Positions 1 through 8,725 of a stretch of DNA of 64,000 nucleotides are shown piece by piece; positions within the stretch are counted from its first letter, which is position 1, and the number at the start of each line of letters is the position of its first letter. The notes under the pieces are model-generated. The model ran no database searches. It was not told the origin of the DNA and saw only the letters and a list, made by a program, of their open reading frames with translations. Source of the DNA: Streptomyces sp. I05A-00742 (GTDB lineage Bacteria; Actinomycetota; Actinomycetes; Streptomycetales; Streptomycetaceae). Location: positions 109,051 to 173,050 of the forward strand of contig NZ_JABETO010000004.1 in the NCBI RefSeq assembly GCF_013055795.1, written 5' to 3'. The position numbers and the translations under genes are program-made.

Positions 1-863
1 CGGAGGGCGGCGGCACCTGCCGCGAGGGCGAGTGCCGCGCCGGAACCGCCGGCGAGGAGCGGGGTGGAGGACAAGGAGTCGTCCGCCTTGTGCGAGGGGC
101 TGGAGCCGCTGGAGTATCCCTTGGTGTCGTACTCCGAACCGGGCAGCTTGTCGGCGTAGCGGGCCTTGACCAGTTTCTGGTAGTCGCTGAGCGACATCGA
201 CGCCTGGCCGCCAAGCCCTTGCCGGGCCTGGTCGTTGAGCGGTTCGACGGTGTTGAGCTTGAGCTGGTACCAGCCGCGGATCTGGGGCTCGGTGAAGACC
301 AGGGTGCCCACGGTGGCCTTGCCTGCGTAGGTGGCGTCGCTGTCGCCGTCGCGCACGGCGGCCAGGTGCCAGCCGCCGCCCTGGGTGGGGGCGAGCATGA
401 CGGTGGCGTTGCGGCCGTTGACGGTGGTGCTCAGCGAGGAGACCAGCTGCGTGAGCTTGACCGCCTCGGTGGGCAGTGGCTGGGAGGTGCCCGCGACGAA
501 CCCGGGGGCGATCTCGTTCAGTGCCAGCGGGTCCTTGATCGTGAAGGCCGGGAGACCCTGGCACGGCTCGGCCGTCTCGGGGATCGTCTGTACGGGCCCG
601 CCGGTGCCGCCGCTGGGCAGCGGGGCCTTCAGGAAGCGGCAGACGGCGTTGTGGACGGCCGTGGACTTCACCGCGTCGAGGGCGGCCTGGTAGTCCGGGA
701 TGTCGGCCGGCAGCGGGTCCTTGGCCGGGGCGGCGTGGGCCGGGCAGAGGGTGGAGAGCAGTGCGGACGCGCTCAGTGCGAGGACGGTGGACAGGCGGGA
801 GAAGCGAGAGGCCGCCCGCTTGCTGGACGTTCTGTTGCCGCTGGTGCCGCTGGTGTCGCGCAT
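1..863 (-). CDS. Secreted protein with C-terminal anchor (partial)
   Basis: The gene reads leftwards from an ATG at 863 and is still open at base 1, so its end lies outside the window. The N-terminus has a basic start followed by a hydrophobic stretch (VLALSASALLSTL) and an AHA-A cleavage-like site near residue 44, indicating export. The last visible residues are a run of Ala, Leu and Gly after a Ser/Pro/Asp-rich stretch, which looks like a C-terminal membrane anchor. The middle (residues about 50-240) shows no motif I recognise. It starts 10 bases after the C70-like protease stop, so the two genes probably form one operon and act outside the cell. Function unknown. Confidence 0.75.
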   Translation of the reverse strand, partial: MRDTSGTSGNRTSSKRAASRFSRLSTVLALSASALLSTLCPAHAAPAKDPLPADIPDYQAALDAVKSTAVHNAVCRFLKAPLPSGGTGGPVQTIPETAEPCQGLPAFTIKDPLALNEIAPGFVAGTSQPLPTEAVKLTQLVSSLSTTVNGRNATVMLAPTQGGGWHLAAVRDGDSDATYAGKATVGTLVFTEPQIRGWYQLKLNTVEPLNDQARQGLGGQASMSLSDYQKLVKARYADKLPGSEYDTKGYSSGSSPSHKADDSLSSTPLLAGGSGAALALAAGAAAL

Positions 864-873
864 GTCGCCTGCC

Positions 874-1437
874 TTAGCGGGAGATGCCGATGCGGGAGTG
901 GGTCCACTTGGACGAGCTGTTGCTCACGTAGTCGTTGTAGTTCCACCAGGTGTACGTGGCGGTGTCCGGCCACGGATCGGCCACGGCGATCGTGTTGTTC
1001 GACGTGTCGAAGCCGTAGACCACGTTCATGTGGCCGCCGCCGGACGTCCATCCGATGCGGGCGCCGATCGGCCGGGCGGCCTTGACGTCGGTGTACACCT
1101 GGTTGAACGTGGCCGCGCTGTTCAGGCCCGAGCCGGGGTGGGCCATACCGAGGCTGCTCCAGGCCCTGGCCATGTCGTCGAGCGTGGCGGGCTGGTTGTT
1201 GCAGCCGTAGTAGGGCTGGGCCCGGTTGCAGAAGTCCGTCTGTGTGGAGCCGTAGCCCTGGAACTTGGCGATGGTCAGTCCGGAGGCGACCCAGCACCAC
1301 TGGGTCTTCTCCTGCTTCAGCATGCTGATGGTGTCCTGGGCCGCTTCCGCGTGAGCCGTGCCTCCCGCGGCCGCGAGCAGCCCCGAGGCGGCCAGCGCGA
1401 TGACCGATGCCGTGGTTCCGTACCTGAATCTGCCCAT
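874..1437 (-). CDS. Secreted papain-like cysteine protease (C70/AvrRpt2-like)
   Basis: This 187-residue protein has a signal peptide (about residues 1-30, ending at AHA). The mature part carries the papain-fold signature QWCWVAS with candidate nucleophile Cys48, a later His in GGGHMNVVYGF and an Asp in VADPWP. That order (Cys, His, Asp) and the short length fit the C70/C39_2-like cysteine protease group, which cleaves peptides outside the cell. The family assignment is by motif recall. Additional cysteines (DFCNRA, YYGC) may form a disulfide. A purine-rich site (GGGGAAGG) lies upstream of the ATG. The downstream anchored protein begins 10 bases later and may be a partner or substrate (inference). 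Confidence 0.75.
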   Translation of the reverse strand: MGRFRYGTTASVIALAASGLLAAAGGTAHAEAAQDTISMLKQEKTQWCWVASGLTIAKFQGYGSTQTDFCNRAQPYYGCNNQPATLDDMARAWSSLGMAHPGSGLNSAATFNQVYTDVKAARPIGARIGWTSGGGHMNVVYGFDTSNNTIAVADPWPDTATYTWWNYNDYVSNSSSKWTHSRIGISR

Positions 1438-1805
1438 GTTCCTGCCTTCCCCTGATGGGTGCGACGAGACGAGCGGGGCGATCTGGCACGGATATGACAG
1501 CGCACCGTGTCAAAGCCATATAGAGGCCCTGCAGGGATTTAACCCCTACTGATTATTTGTCGGTTTATCATGCGACTCGGGTGGGCGACGGCTGGCCTCG
1601 GGTTGCCAACGGTGCCCGGTGATCTCGTCGGTCAGCGGGTCGGCGGCGTGCGGGGCGATCCGCTGCGCGAGGCGGGCGGTGGTTGGCGGGTGGCGCTGTC
1701 CAGGGCTTCGCCCCGTCGTCCCCTCGCCCCCTTGTCCCGGAAACGGCAACAACAGTCGCCGAAAAAGGCACGGCGACCGCAGCCTGGGGGCGGAGGTGAT
1801 CGCCC
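1438..1805. other. Intergenic region, no convincing gene
   Basis: About 370 bases separate the divergent protease and oxidoreductase genes. The first 130 bases after the protease start are relatively AT-rich (around 1530-1575) and probably hold its promoter. The remainder gives only low-complexity Arg/Pro-rich readings in every frame. A minus-strand reading around 1600-1680 looks mildly protein-like and could be gene debris, but I cannot assign it. Confidence 0.4.
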
Positions 1806-2798
1806 ATGAGCGACATGAAGGTGCACGAGCAGGCGGCCGATGACCGCGGATACGACGTGGTGGTGGTCGGCGGGGGCGCGGCCGGGCTCAACGCCGCGCT
1901 GGTGCTGGGACGTTCGCGCCGGCGGGTGGCGGTGGTGGACGCCGGGCGGCCGCGCAACGCGCCTGCCGCCGAGATGAGAGGGTTCCTGTCCCGCGACGGA
2001 ATGTCCCCGGCGGATCTGCTGGCGGTGGGCCGGGAGGAGGCCGCCGGTTACGGTGTGGACCTGATCAAGGGGCAGGTGGACCTGGTCGAGCGGCAGGCGG
2101 ACCACATCGGCCCGGGGTTCTCCGTGCGCCTGGCGGGCGGAGCGGTGCTCGGGGCCCGCCGGGTGCTCGTGGCCACCGGGATGCGCGACGAACTGCCCGC
2201 GCTGCCCGGTGTGCGGGAGCGGTGGGGCAAGGACCTGCTGCACTGCCCGTACTGCCACGCCTACGAGGTCCGCGACCGGCCGCTCGGGGTGCTCGGCACC
2301 CACCCGGGCTCGGTGGCGCAGGCGCTGCTGCTGCGGCAGTGGTCGGACGACGTCGTGTACTTCCCGCACACCCTCGCGCTGTCCGAGGGCGAGCGCGAGC
2401 GGCTGGCCGCGCGTGGTGTGCGGGTCGCAGAGGGTGTGCTCAAGCGGCTGGTGGTGGACGGCGGCCGGCTGCGCGGCGTCGAACTGGTCGAGGGCAGTGT
2501 GGTCCCGCGCGAGGCGGTGTTCGTCTTCCCCCGCCCGGTGCCCCACGACGGTCTCCTGACCGGTCTGGGCTGCGCGCAGGAAGACGACGGCCGGGTGGCC
2601 ACCGACCGCTCGGGCCGCACCGGCGTGCCCGGGGTCTGGGCGGTCGGCAATGTCGCCGATCCGCGCGCGCAGGTGGTCACGGCGGCCGGCATGGGTGCGG
2701 CGGCCGCCTTCGCCATCAACCACGACCTGGTCGACGAGGAGGTCGCACGGGCCGTCGAGGACCACCGCGCGGGCCGGCTCATCCCGTCGGCGAGTTAG
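1806..2798 (+). CDS. NAD(P)/FAD-dependent oxidoreductase, thioredoxin-reductase-like
   Basis: The 330-residue product has an N-terminal FAD-binding Rossmann motif VVVGGGAAGLNAA (about residues 19-31), an ATG-type motif (LVATGM, near 122) and a redox-active CPYC pair (Cys147, Cys150) in HCPYCHAYEV. A C-terminal GVWAVGNVADP motif binds the flavin. This order matches the low-molecular-weight thioredoxin reductase superfamily. The family includes true thioredoxin reductases and dithiol oxidases or NAD(P)H-dependent reductases of secondary metabolism. The NAD(P) site in the middle is less canonical (VLGTHPGSVAQ), so the electron donor is uncertain. The MFS exporter gene follows after 71 bases in the same direction, suggesting joint detoxification or export of a redox-active compound (inference). 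Confidence 0.85.
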   Translation: MSDMKVHEQAADDRGYDVVVVGGGAAGLNAALVLGRSRRRVAVVDAGRPRNAPAAEMRGFLSRDGMSPADLLAVGREEAAGYGVDLIKGQVDLVERQADHIGPGFSVRLAGGAVLGARRVLVATGMRDELPALPGVRERWGKDLLHCPYCHAYEVRDRPLGVLGTHPGSVAQALLLRQWSDDVVYFPHTLALSEGERERLAARGVRVAEGVLKRLVVDGGRLRGVELVEGSVVPREAVFVFPRPVPHDGLLTGLGCAQEDDGRVATDRSGRTGVPGVWAVGNVADPRAQVVTAAGMGAAAAFAINHDLVDEEVARAVEDHRAGRLIPSAS

Positions 2799-2869
2799 TT
2801 CACCCGCCGCCCCTCTTCCCCACACCGTCCCCGCGACGGTCCCGCACCGGACACAAGGAGACCTTCAGC

Positions 2870-4357
2870 ATGCCCGCAACCACCGAGGACAGCACCACCG
2901 AGCACGAACCTCCCCTTCCTGCCGGGCGCGTGGAAAGGGGAAGAAGAGCGGGACCGGCGGCGGATCACGGCGCGCCGTCGCCCCGCGCCGGACTCGGGTT
3001 CGCGGTACTCGCCGTCGTCCAGGCGACGTTGATCTTCACCATCACCCTCATCGCGGTGCCGCTGCCGGACATCGGACGGGAGTTCGGGCTCGGGCCGTCG
3101 GATCTGGTCCTCGTCAACGCCGCCTACGGGCTGCCGTACAGCGGGCTGCTGCTGTTCGGCGGACGGCTCGCGGACCGGTACGGCGGGCGGCGGATGTTCA
3201 CCACGGGGCTGGTGGTCTTCGCACTCGCCTCCGCCACGGCCGCGTTCGCCCCCGCCTTCGAGGCGCTGGTGGCGGTGCGCTTCACCCAGGGCGTCGGGGC
3301 GGCGCTGACCGCGCCGGCGGCCCTGGCGGTACTGCGCGCCCTCTTCCCCGCCCCCGCCGCGTTCGGCAGGGCGATGGCCACCTGGGGCGGGGTGTCCGTC
3401 CTCGGCGCGGCCGTGGGAACCCTCACCTCGGGGGCGGTCACCACCTGGGTGTCGTGGCGGTGGATGTTCGCCGTCCCCGTCCTCGTCGCGGTCATCGCCC
3501 TGGCCACGGCTCCGCGGCTGCTGCCGGCCGGCCCCGGCACGCCGTCCTCCGCCCGCCCGGGCCTCGACCCCGCGGGCGCCGTCCTCGCCACGCTCGGCAT
3601 CTCGATCGGCAGCTATGGGCTGATCCTCAGCGGCGACCACCCTTGGGCCTCGGCCGAGGTCCTCGTCCCGCTCGCCGTCGGCGCCGCGCTGCTGGTCGCG
3701 TTCGCCGCGGTCGAACGGCGCGTCCGCGGCCCGCTACTGCCGCCCGGGTTCACGCTGGAGCCGCGCCGGTTCACCGGCCTGGCCGGAATCCTGCTGGCGG
3801 CGGCCGGCACCGGTCTGGTGACCTTCGTGCTCTCGCTCTACCTCCAGCAGCAACGCGACTGGTCACCACTGGCCACAGCGGGCGCGTTCGTCCCGTTCAC
3901 CGTCGCACTGCTCGCGGTCAACTACGCGGCCGGACCGCTGGTCGGCCGATTCGGCGCCGGCCGGGTCACCATCGCGGGTCTGGTCACCGGAGCCGCCGGG
4001 CTCGCCCTCCTCGCCGGCATCGGTCCCGAAACCTCCTACGCCCTCGGCCTGCTGCCCGGCCTCCTCCTGCTCCCGGCCGGAACCTCCCTCGTCTTCTCCG
4101 GCTCGGCCGTCCTGATCACCGCGGACGTCCCCCCGCACCAGGCCGGCCTGGCGGGCGGCGTGATGAACACCGCGATGGAACTCGGCCCCACGGTCGGCCT
4201 GGCCGCCCTGATGTCCGTCGCCGCGGCCCGCACCGACCTGATCGACGGCTACGCCTGGGCCTTCGGCGCGGCCGGCGCCGTCTACCTCATCGCCGCCCTC
4301 GCGGCAGCCGTCCCGATGCGCGGCACACCCCTGTCCGCACCGGGTGGGCGCTCCTGA
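2870..4357 (+). CDS. MFS drug exporter, DHA2-type
   Basis: The 495-residue protein starts at an ATG with an AAGGAG site ten bases upstream. After a hydrophilic head of about 45 residues it shows many hydrophobic segments, enough for 14 membrane spans. It has the MFS signature between the second and third spans (GGRLADRYGGRRMF) and a motif-C-like stretch (VSVLGAAVGTLTSG), both usual in proton-coupled drug efflux pumps of the DHA2 (EmrB/QacA) group. It probably exports a small hydrophobic compound in exchange for protons. The flavoenzyme just upstream reads in the same direction and may be co-transcribed. The reading frame is open far upstream of 2870, but that part is antisense-type shadow of the oxidoreductase gene. 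Confidence 0.85.
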   Translation: MPATTEDSTTEHEPPLPAGRVERGRRAGPAADHGAPSPRAGLGFAVLAVVQATLIFTITLIAVPLPDIGREFGLGPSDLVLVNAAYGLPYSGLLLFGGRLADRYGGRRMFTTGLVVFALASATAAFAPAFEALVAVRFTQGVGAALTAPAALAVLRALFPAPAAFGRAMATWGGVSVLGAAVGTLTSGAVTTWVSWRWMFAVPVLVAVIALATAPRLLPAGPGTPSSARPGLDPAGAVLATLGISIGSYGLILSGDHPWASAEVLVPLAVGAALLVAFAAVERRVRGPLLPPGFTLEPRRFTGLAGILLAAAGTGLVTFVLSLYLQQQRDWSPLATAGAFVPFTVALLAVNYAAGPLVGRFGAGRVTIAGLVTGAAGLALLAGIGPETSYALGLLPGLLLLPAGTSLVFSGSAVLITADVPPHQAGLAGGVMNTAMELGPTVGLAALMSVAAARTDLIDGYAWAFGAAGAVYLIAALAAAVPMRGTPLSAPGGRS

Positions 4358-4781
4358 CACTTCTGCGGCACCCACCATCGGTACGTTCCGCCCGGAGCCG
4401 TGCCTGTCCTGTGGTTCTCCCGACCCCGAGCCCGGCACGCTCACCCGCGCCCCAATCACGCCTGGTTACCCGCAGATCATTGCGGTGTTCACCGGTGGTG
4501 CCGGTCGGTTGCGCGCGAGGGAGATCCGCCAGGCTCCGGACAGCGACACCGATCCCCGACACACGGAGGGGATGCGTTCGAAGCTCAAGAAGCCCGTCGC
4601 CCGCGGCATCCTGTCCGAGCCCGAGGCGGGCTTGTCCGCCCTCGCCGCGAAGCCCAGCGTGCAGCGCGAAAGTCCGTGGACGGCACCGGGCAGGGGATCG
4701 ACGGGCACGCCGTCAACCGCGGCTTCGAGCGGTCCTGCTTGGTGCTGACGGGGCTGTTCCAGGACGCCGCACCGCATCGGG
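4358..4781. other. Intergenic region, possible gene debris
   Basis: No convincing intact gene. A short plus-strand stretch from 4572 reads MRSKLKKPVARGILSEPEAG and looks mildly protein-like, but it has no good ribosome site and no recognisable family. It may be a decayed gene like those found at 5.4-5.9 kb. Confidence 0.35.
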
Positions 4782-5060
4782 CTATCCGTGATCGAAGAAA
4801 CCTTCGTCCGCGATCGCGGAGATGGCAGATTCGATGTTCTTGCGCGTCACACTCGGGACCACCAGCAGGCGCCCGGCCGTGAACCGCCCGAGCCGGGCAG
4901 TTTCGTTGGTTACTGACTGCGCAAGTCGAACCGGGTCGTACACCTCGACGGCTTGCCCGCCACCGTCCCACGCGACTGTCACCTCCAGCCAGCCCTTGGC
5001 CTCCTGAATCGCCCAGTCGTACTCGTCCATGGGCTCAGGCCACTCGATCCGAAAATCCAT
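4782..5060 (-). CDS. Small conserved-looking hypothetical protein
   Basis: A 92-residue product if started at the ATG at 5060 (MDFRIEWPEP); an in-frame ATG at 5081 would add seven residues. The protein is acidic and soluble, without signal peptide or membrane span. It contains several Trp/Tyr residues near the N-terminus (IEWPEPMDEYDWAIQEAKGW) and a predicted beta-rich middle. I do not recognise the family. The balanced composition supports a real gene, in contrast to the debris on either side. Confidence 0.6.
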   Translation of the reverse strand: MDFRIEWPEPMDEYDWAIQEAKGWLEVTVAWDGGGQAVEVYDPVRLAQSVTNETARLGRFTAGRLLVVPSVTRKNIESAISAIADEGFFDHG

Positions 5061-5408
5061 GACCGAAATTCTGCCCCACATACGCCTGCCGCGACGTGCG
5101 CAGCACGACAGGCGATCAGCCGCCCCTGTTGATGTGGTCCCGTGGGCTGGACAGCACTGGTGAGCGGGGTGACCGGAACCAGGGCCCGGTGGTGTTCGTA
5201 GGGCCAGTCGTGTGTGGGTGACCCGGCCCCTCCCTATCTGTGATCGGCTCGGTACGATGCGGAGCGGTCATCGGTCGTGGACCTGTGACATCTCGTATCG
5301 ATTGGTGGTGGGCTTCTGGATGGCAGCAGAAAGCTGGAAGGACGCCATCTGAGGTTTGAACAGAAGGCCGTACTCAGCCAGAGGGGCCGGCATCGACGAT
5401 GCGGCTGA

Positions 5409-5699
5409 AGAACTGGCGGCGGTGAAGGCGTCGCTGGCCGACGGTCATCACTCGACCCACGCACAGGTGCCACATACGAGTACCACCGGATGCCCGACCC
5501 CCAGGCACGCCAGAACGCCCTGCGAGGAATCGAGAAGGCCGTGGCCAACGGCCAGCCCGTGCCTCTCGGCGTACAGGGGCGCGACGAGCAGGGCAACCGC
5601 GAGGGGCACGCCGTGCTCTCATAAGTCGCCCACGAAGGCGACAAGCTACAGATCTACAACCCGTGGGGCTTCACCACGTGGATCAGTGTGGATCAGTGA
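5409..5699 (+). pseudogene. Remnant of a calpain/papain-like cysteine protease (C-terminal part)
   Basis: This frame begins after a TGA at 5406 with no start codon and reads protein-like from about 5466 (GATYEYHRMPDPQARQ onward). It contains the typical His segment EGHAVLS, an in-frame TAA at 5622-5624, then VAHEGDKLQIYNPWGFTTW to a TGA at 5697. GHAV followed by NPWG is the His/Asn active-site arrangement of C2-type and related cysteine peptidases. The missing 5-prime part, the internal stop and the neighbouring transposase debris show a broken gene. An upstream reading in another frame (AAEELAAVKASLADG, near 5401-5445) may be the frameshifted preceding segment. Confidence 0.6.
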
Positions 5700-5724
5700 G
5701 GACGACTGCCGTCGCCGGTGTCGT

Positions 5725-5931
5725 ACAGGGCGAAGAGCCAGCGAGCCAACCGCAAGCGTCGCGGAAGCAACGGCGGTCTGACAACGGCTTCACGCAGAGA
5801 TCTACGAGCGCCGCAACGAGGCCGAACAGGCGATCAATCGGTTCAAGAACCACCGGGCCACCACCACGTGTTATGACAAAGGCGCCTACGTCCTCCACGG
5901 CACCGTCACTACGGTCGCAATCCCGCTTTGA
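5725..5931 (+). pseudogene. IS5-family transposase remnant (C-terminal)
   Basis: Two frames together give a typical DDE transposase C-terminus. From 5742 one frame reads RANRKRRGSNGGL. After a frameshift near 5785, another reads HAEIYERRNEAEQAINRFK and then YDKGAYVLHGTVTTVAIPL to a TGA at 5929-5931. The pattern YERRN-(A/V)E-x-x-(F/I)NR-(F/L)K followed by RYDK is the Glu-containing region of IS5-type transposases in actinomycetes. Only the last roughly 65 residues survive and no terminal inverted repeats were found, so the element is dead. Confidence 0.65.
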
Positions 5932-5957
5932 CTCAGGGGTTGAGTGGACCTGTTGTT

Positions 5958-6746
5958 TCAGTCTCCGAGGAACCACAGGTAGAGGTGTTGTCCGTCGAGA
6001 ACCATCTGGCCCAGGTCCAGGAGCTCACGCGTGAACTCCTGGGTGACCACACCCTGCGGCAGCCGCGATAGTTCTTCAAGCAAGGTGGCCACCTGGCGGC
6101 TGTTGAAAACAGTGTCCGCATAGGGCAGCAGGTGCCCCAGCATCGGGAACACCGACTGGTCAAGAGCGGCCAACTCCGCTCCCCAGGCCACACCATGCTC
6201 GGATCGAGCCTCAACCCTGCCGTTCTCACTACGGACCTGCAGGTTAATCATGCTTCGACCCCAGGGCCTCAAGCCCCCGGACAGACCCCAGGCGGTGCGA
6301 TGCGTCGGGTCGGTCAGCGACTTGAACAGGTGGACATCCGCGTGGCCTCCGGGGATGCCCAGGGTTCGGCCGGTCTCGGTGTAGCCGTGGCGCTGGTAGA
6401 AACCGGGGGCCTGGAAGGTGAAGGAGGAGACGGTGATGCGATCGCAACCGCGTCGCCGTGCCTCTGTCTCGGCTGCCTGCAGGATTCTGCTGCCCCAGCC
6501 GTCTTTGCGGCTGTCCTCGCGGACCCACAACAGCTCGATGCCGCAGAGGCCGCCCCAGGTCCATGCGGCGAGTCCGCCGACCAGTTCACCCGCTTCGTCG
6601 GTGACCTTGACCGAGAGCGTGCCGCGGTCGGTCTCACCTGTGGCGGCGGTGTTGAAGGCGACCAGTTCCTCGGTCAACCGGTCGTTGAGTTGGGTATCGC
6701 GCTCGCCGGTGGTCAGAGTCGGGCCGGGGCGGTGGTCAGTTGTCAC
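5958..6746 (-). CDS. GNAT N-acetyltransferase with extra C-terminal domain
   Basis: The 262-residue product starts at a GTG at 6746. Residues about 40-145 form a GNAT fold: an acceptor-side strand (GGLAAWTWGGLCGIELLWV), the acetyl-CoA loop region (REDSRKDGWGSRILQAAE) and the closing FYQRHGY segment seen in many family members. GNAT enzymes transfer acetyl from acetyl-CoA to an amine; the substrate cannot be read here. From about residue 160 onward there is an additional domain of some 100 residues (INLQVRSENGRVEARSEHG, later LLEELSRLPQGVVTQEF) with no motif I know. The fusion is unusual in length for a simple GNAT. It lies downstream of the Tap-like gene, with 114 bases between. Confidence 0.75.
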   Translation of the reverse strand: MTTDHRPGPTLTTGERDTQLNDRLTEELVAFNTAATGETDRGTLSVKVTDEAGELVGGLAAWTWGGLCGIELLWVREDSRKDGWGSRILQAAETEARRRGCDRITVSSFTFQAPGFYQRHGYTETGRTLGIPGGHADVHLFKSLTDPTHRTAWGLSGGLRPWGRSMINLQVRSENGRVEARSEHGVAWGAELAALDQSVFPMLGHLLPYADTVFNSRQVATLLEELSRLPQGVVTQEFTRELLDLGQMVLDGQHLYLWFLGD

Positions 6747-6860
6747 GGCGCGGAGTATGTCAGTGCGTCCGGCTCCGCGGCACGGGATTAATCACCGCCT
6801 TGATCCGTCTTCTCAACTCGGCTTGGTGGAACTGAGGGTGGGCCACTATTGCCGCTGCTG

Positions 6861-8342
6861 TTACTGGTCTGTGGTGGGATCGGTTCCGGCGGTGTAGGTG
6901 TCTTTGATTTTGACTTCGGTCACGCCGCGTCCTTCGGCGAAGACACGGTGCCAGTCGCCGATGACGTGGAGTTCGTCGGTGCCCATCACGCGGACGACGG
7001 TCAGGCCCTCGTTGTGGGCTTTGAGGGCTTTCATCCAGAGGTTCGCGAAGGCCTGGGAGCGGATGATGTGCATCCAGTCCGGGCGGTAGAGCTCCCGGTT
7101 GTAGTTGGATTCGCCCATGGTGGAGACGAATTTGGAGTACATCGCCTTCACGTACTCCAGTGTCACCGTGTCGCCTTGTTCGATGGCCGTGTCCCGGGCG
7201 TCCTTCAGGGCGATGCGGAACTTTTCCAGGAGGTTCTCCGTGGCGCCGGAGGTGTAGGACTCATGGATCTGCGGTGGTGCGCACAGGTTGTAGGGGGGGC
7301 CGGACAGACGCAGCAGGAGGCGGAGGGTGGGTTCGGTGATCCAGAGGGGGCCGGGTTCGTCGCGTTGGCCGATGGGGTTGGGGAGTTCGTGCTGGTGTGG
7401 CCAGGCGGGTGGGGTGATGAGGTGGATTCCGGCGCGGCGGCGGTCGTGGGTGGGGTGGGAGGAGTGTTCGAGCTGGCCGATGGGGAGGTGGGTTTTGAGG
7501 GCGCTGAGGTAGGCGCCGTTGATGTCGAGTGCGGTGATTTCGTGGTGGCCGGGGGGGAGGTCGTGGCGGGTCCATTTGGGGCGGGCTTCCCAGATCTGGT
7601 CGGCGCCGCGGGAGGTCTGTTTTTTGAGGATGTCGGGGAGCCAGGGGTGGGCGATGACGTCGTAACGTGCTCCCTTGCGGGTCTGGTCGAGCAGGTGCAT
7701 CGCGTCCGGGATGGCCTTTTTCAGGAGTGCCGCGGTGGCGGTGTCCATGTTGCCGGCGTGTTCGGCGAGGGTGTGCTGGACGGTGTCGTGGATGAGGTCG
7801 GCCGGGGTGGAGGGTTCGCGGAACGGCCGTCGGGCCGGTGACTGGGGGCGGCCGGTGGGGCGGGGCGGTGGACTCTGTTCGGTGGCGGAAGCGGGTGCGG
7901 GGGTAGGGGTGGCTGCCGGAGGTGTGGAGGGTGGGGGCGGGTTGTGGCAGTCGGCCGGGGTGAGGTGCTGGGGGAATCCTTCTACTTGCCGGGTGGCCGG
8001 GTGGCCGCACAGGACGCACGGTGGCGGGACGGCGAGCGTTTCCCCGTCGTCGTCCGTGTCCTGATGGTGCGGCTCCGGTGCTGGCGGCGTCCCGGGTTCG
8101 GTGGCGAGTTTGGCGGCCAGGCCGTCGAGCAAGTACGCGTATTTGGTGCGGGTCTCGCCCGCGGGGTCCCGGCCGGATTCCCATCCGGTGACGGTGGAGG
8201 GGCTGACTCCCAGGACGCGGGCCAGGTGGGCCTTGGACAGGTGGGCCCGTTCCCTCAGGTCGCGGCGCGTGGCGGGGTCGGGGAGCTCGGCCTGGGGGCC
8301 GACGGATGCGAGCAGCGAGTCGATCGCGTCGAAGTCACTCAC
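6861..8342 (-). CDS. XRE-HTH protein with DNA polymerase B-like motifs (Tap-like)
   Basis: The 493-residue product starts at GTG 8342. Residues about 25-75 form an XRE-type helix-turn-helix (LSKAHLARVLGVSPSTVTGW). A proline-rich linker follows with CVLCG and a later Cys/His pair that could bind zinc. The C-terminal half has three segments resembling family B polymerase motifs: A (LDINGAYLSAL), B (YVKAMYSKFVSTMGES) and C (VMGTDELHV, compare the YxDTDS consensus). N-terminal XRE plus such a C-terminus recalls the telomere-associated protein Tap of linear Streptomyces replicons, although Tap is usually longer (about 740 residues). The motif match is by eye. Alternatives are a plasmid replication protein or a degenerate homologue. 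It is preceded by a small gene 13 bases upstream. Confidence 0.6.
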   Translation of the reverse strand: MSDFDAIDSLLASVGPQAELPDPATRRDLRERAHLSKAHLARVLGVSPSTVTGWESGRDPAGETRTKYAYLLDGLAAKLATEPGTPPAPEPHHQDTDDDGETLAVPPPCVLCGHPATRQVEGFPQHLTPADCHNPPPPSTPPAATPTPAPASATEQSPPPRPTGRPQSPARRPFREPSTPADLIHDTVQHTLAEHAGNMDTATAALLKKAIPDAMHLLDQTRKGARYDVIAHPWLPDILKKQTSRGADQIWEARPKWTRHDLPPGHHEITALDINGAYLSALKTHLPIGQLEHSSHPTHDRRRAGIHLITPPAWPHQHELPNPIGQRDEPGPLWITEPTLRLLLRLSGPPYNLCAPPQIHESYTSGATENLLEKFRIALKDARDTAIEQGDTVTLEYVKAMYSKFVSTMGESNYNRELYRPDWMHIIRSQAFANLWMKALKAHNEGLTVVRVMGTDELHVIGDWHRVFAEGRGVTEVKIKDTYTAGTDPTTDQ

Positions 8343-8355
8343 CGGGCCACCTTCT

Positions 8356-8688
8356 TCAGATGTAGGTCACGGGATTGCGGGACAGGTGCGGGCTGGGGGT
8401 GGGCCGGCCGACGCGTGGGTCGCCGCGCAGGAGGCGGCCTTCGAGGGCGTAGCGGTCACCGTGTTTGGAGATGCCGGTAATGGTGGCGATGGCGAGGACG
8501 GTTCCCTGGGTGTTGATGATCTGTACTTCGTTCTGGGACAGGGCGCGGTCGGCGTTGAATTTCCAGATGCCGCGGCCGGCTTGCCAGGCTTGGTCTTCGC
8601 TCATGCCGGGTCGCCATCCGAGGGTGGTGCGCTTGAGCTGATCGCCCGGGCCGGCGGGGCGTTCGGGGCCGATCTGGATCTGCAGCAC
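8356..8688 (-). CDS. Small hypothetical protein, operon partner of the Tap-like gene
   Basis: Chosen start is GTG 8688, because GGAGGG lies eight bases upstream (CCGGAGGGTGGACGC-GTG); an ATG at 8775 in the same frame has no such site and would include promoter-like DNA. The 110-residue product (VLQIQIGPERPAG start) is soluble, mostly beta in appearance, with a conserved-looking tail RGDPRVGRPTPSPHLSRNP. I know no function. It ends 13 bases before the Tap-like gene, so both are likely co-transcribed and may act together on DNA ends or replication (inference). Confidence 0.65.
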   Translation of the reverse strand: MLQIQIGPERPAGPGDQLKRTTLGWRPGMSEDQAWQAGRGIWKFNADRALSQNEVQIINTQGTVLAIATITGISKHGDRYALEGRLLRGDPRVGRPTPSPHLSRNPVTYI

Positions 8689-8725
8689 GCGTCCACCCTC
8701 CGGATACTCTTCAACTTGTTGGGAA

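Noticed and set aside
2222..2869. Upstream extension of the MFS frame
   Set aside because: It overlaps the oxidoreductase gene in another frame; ATG 2870 has AAGGAG and starts the known family pattern.
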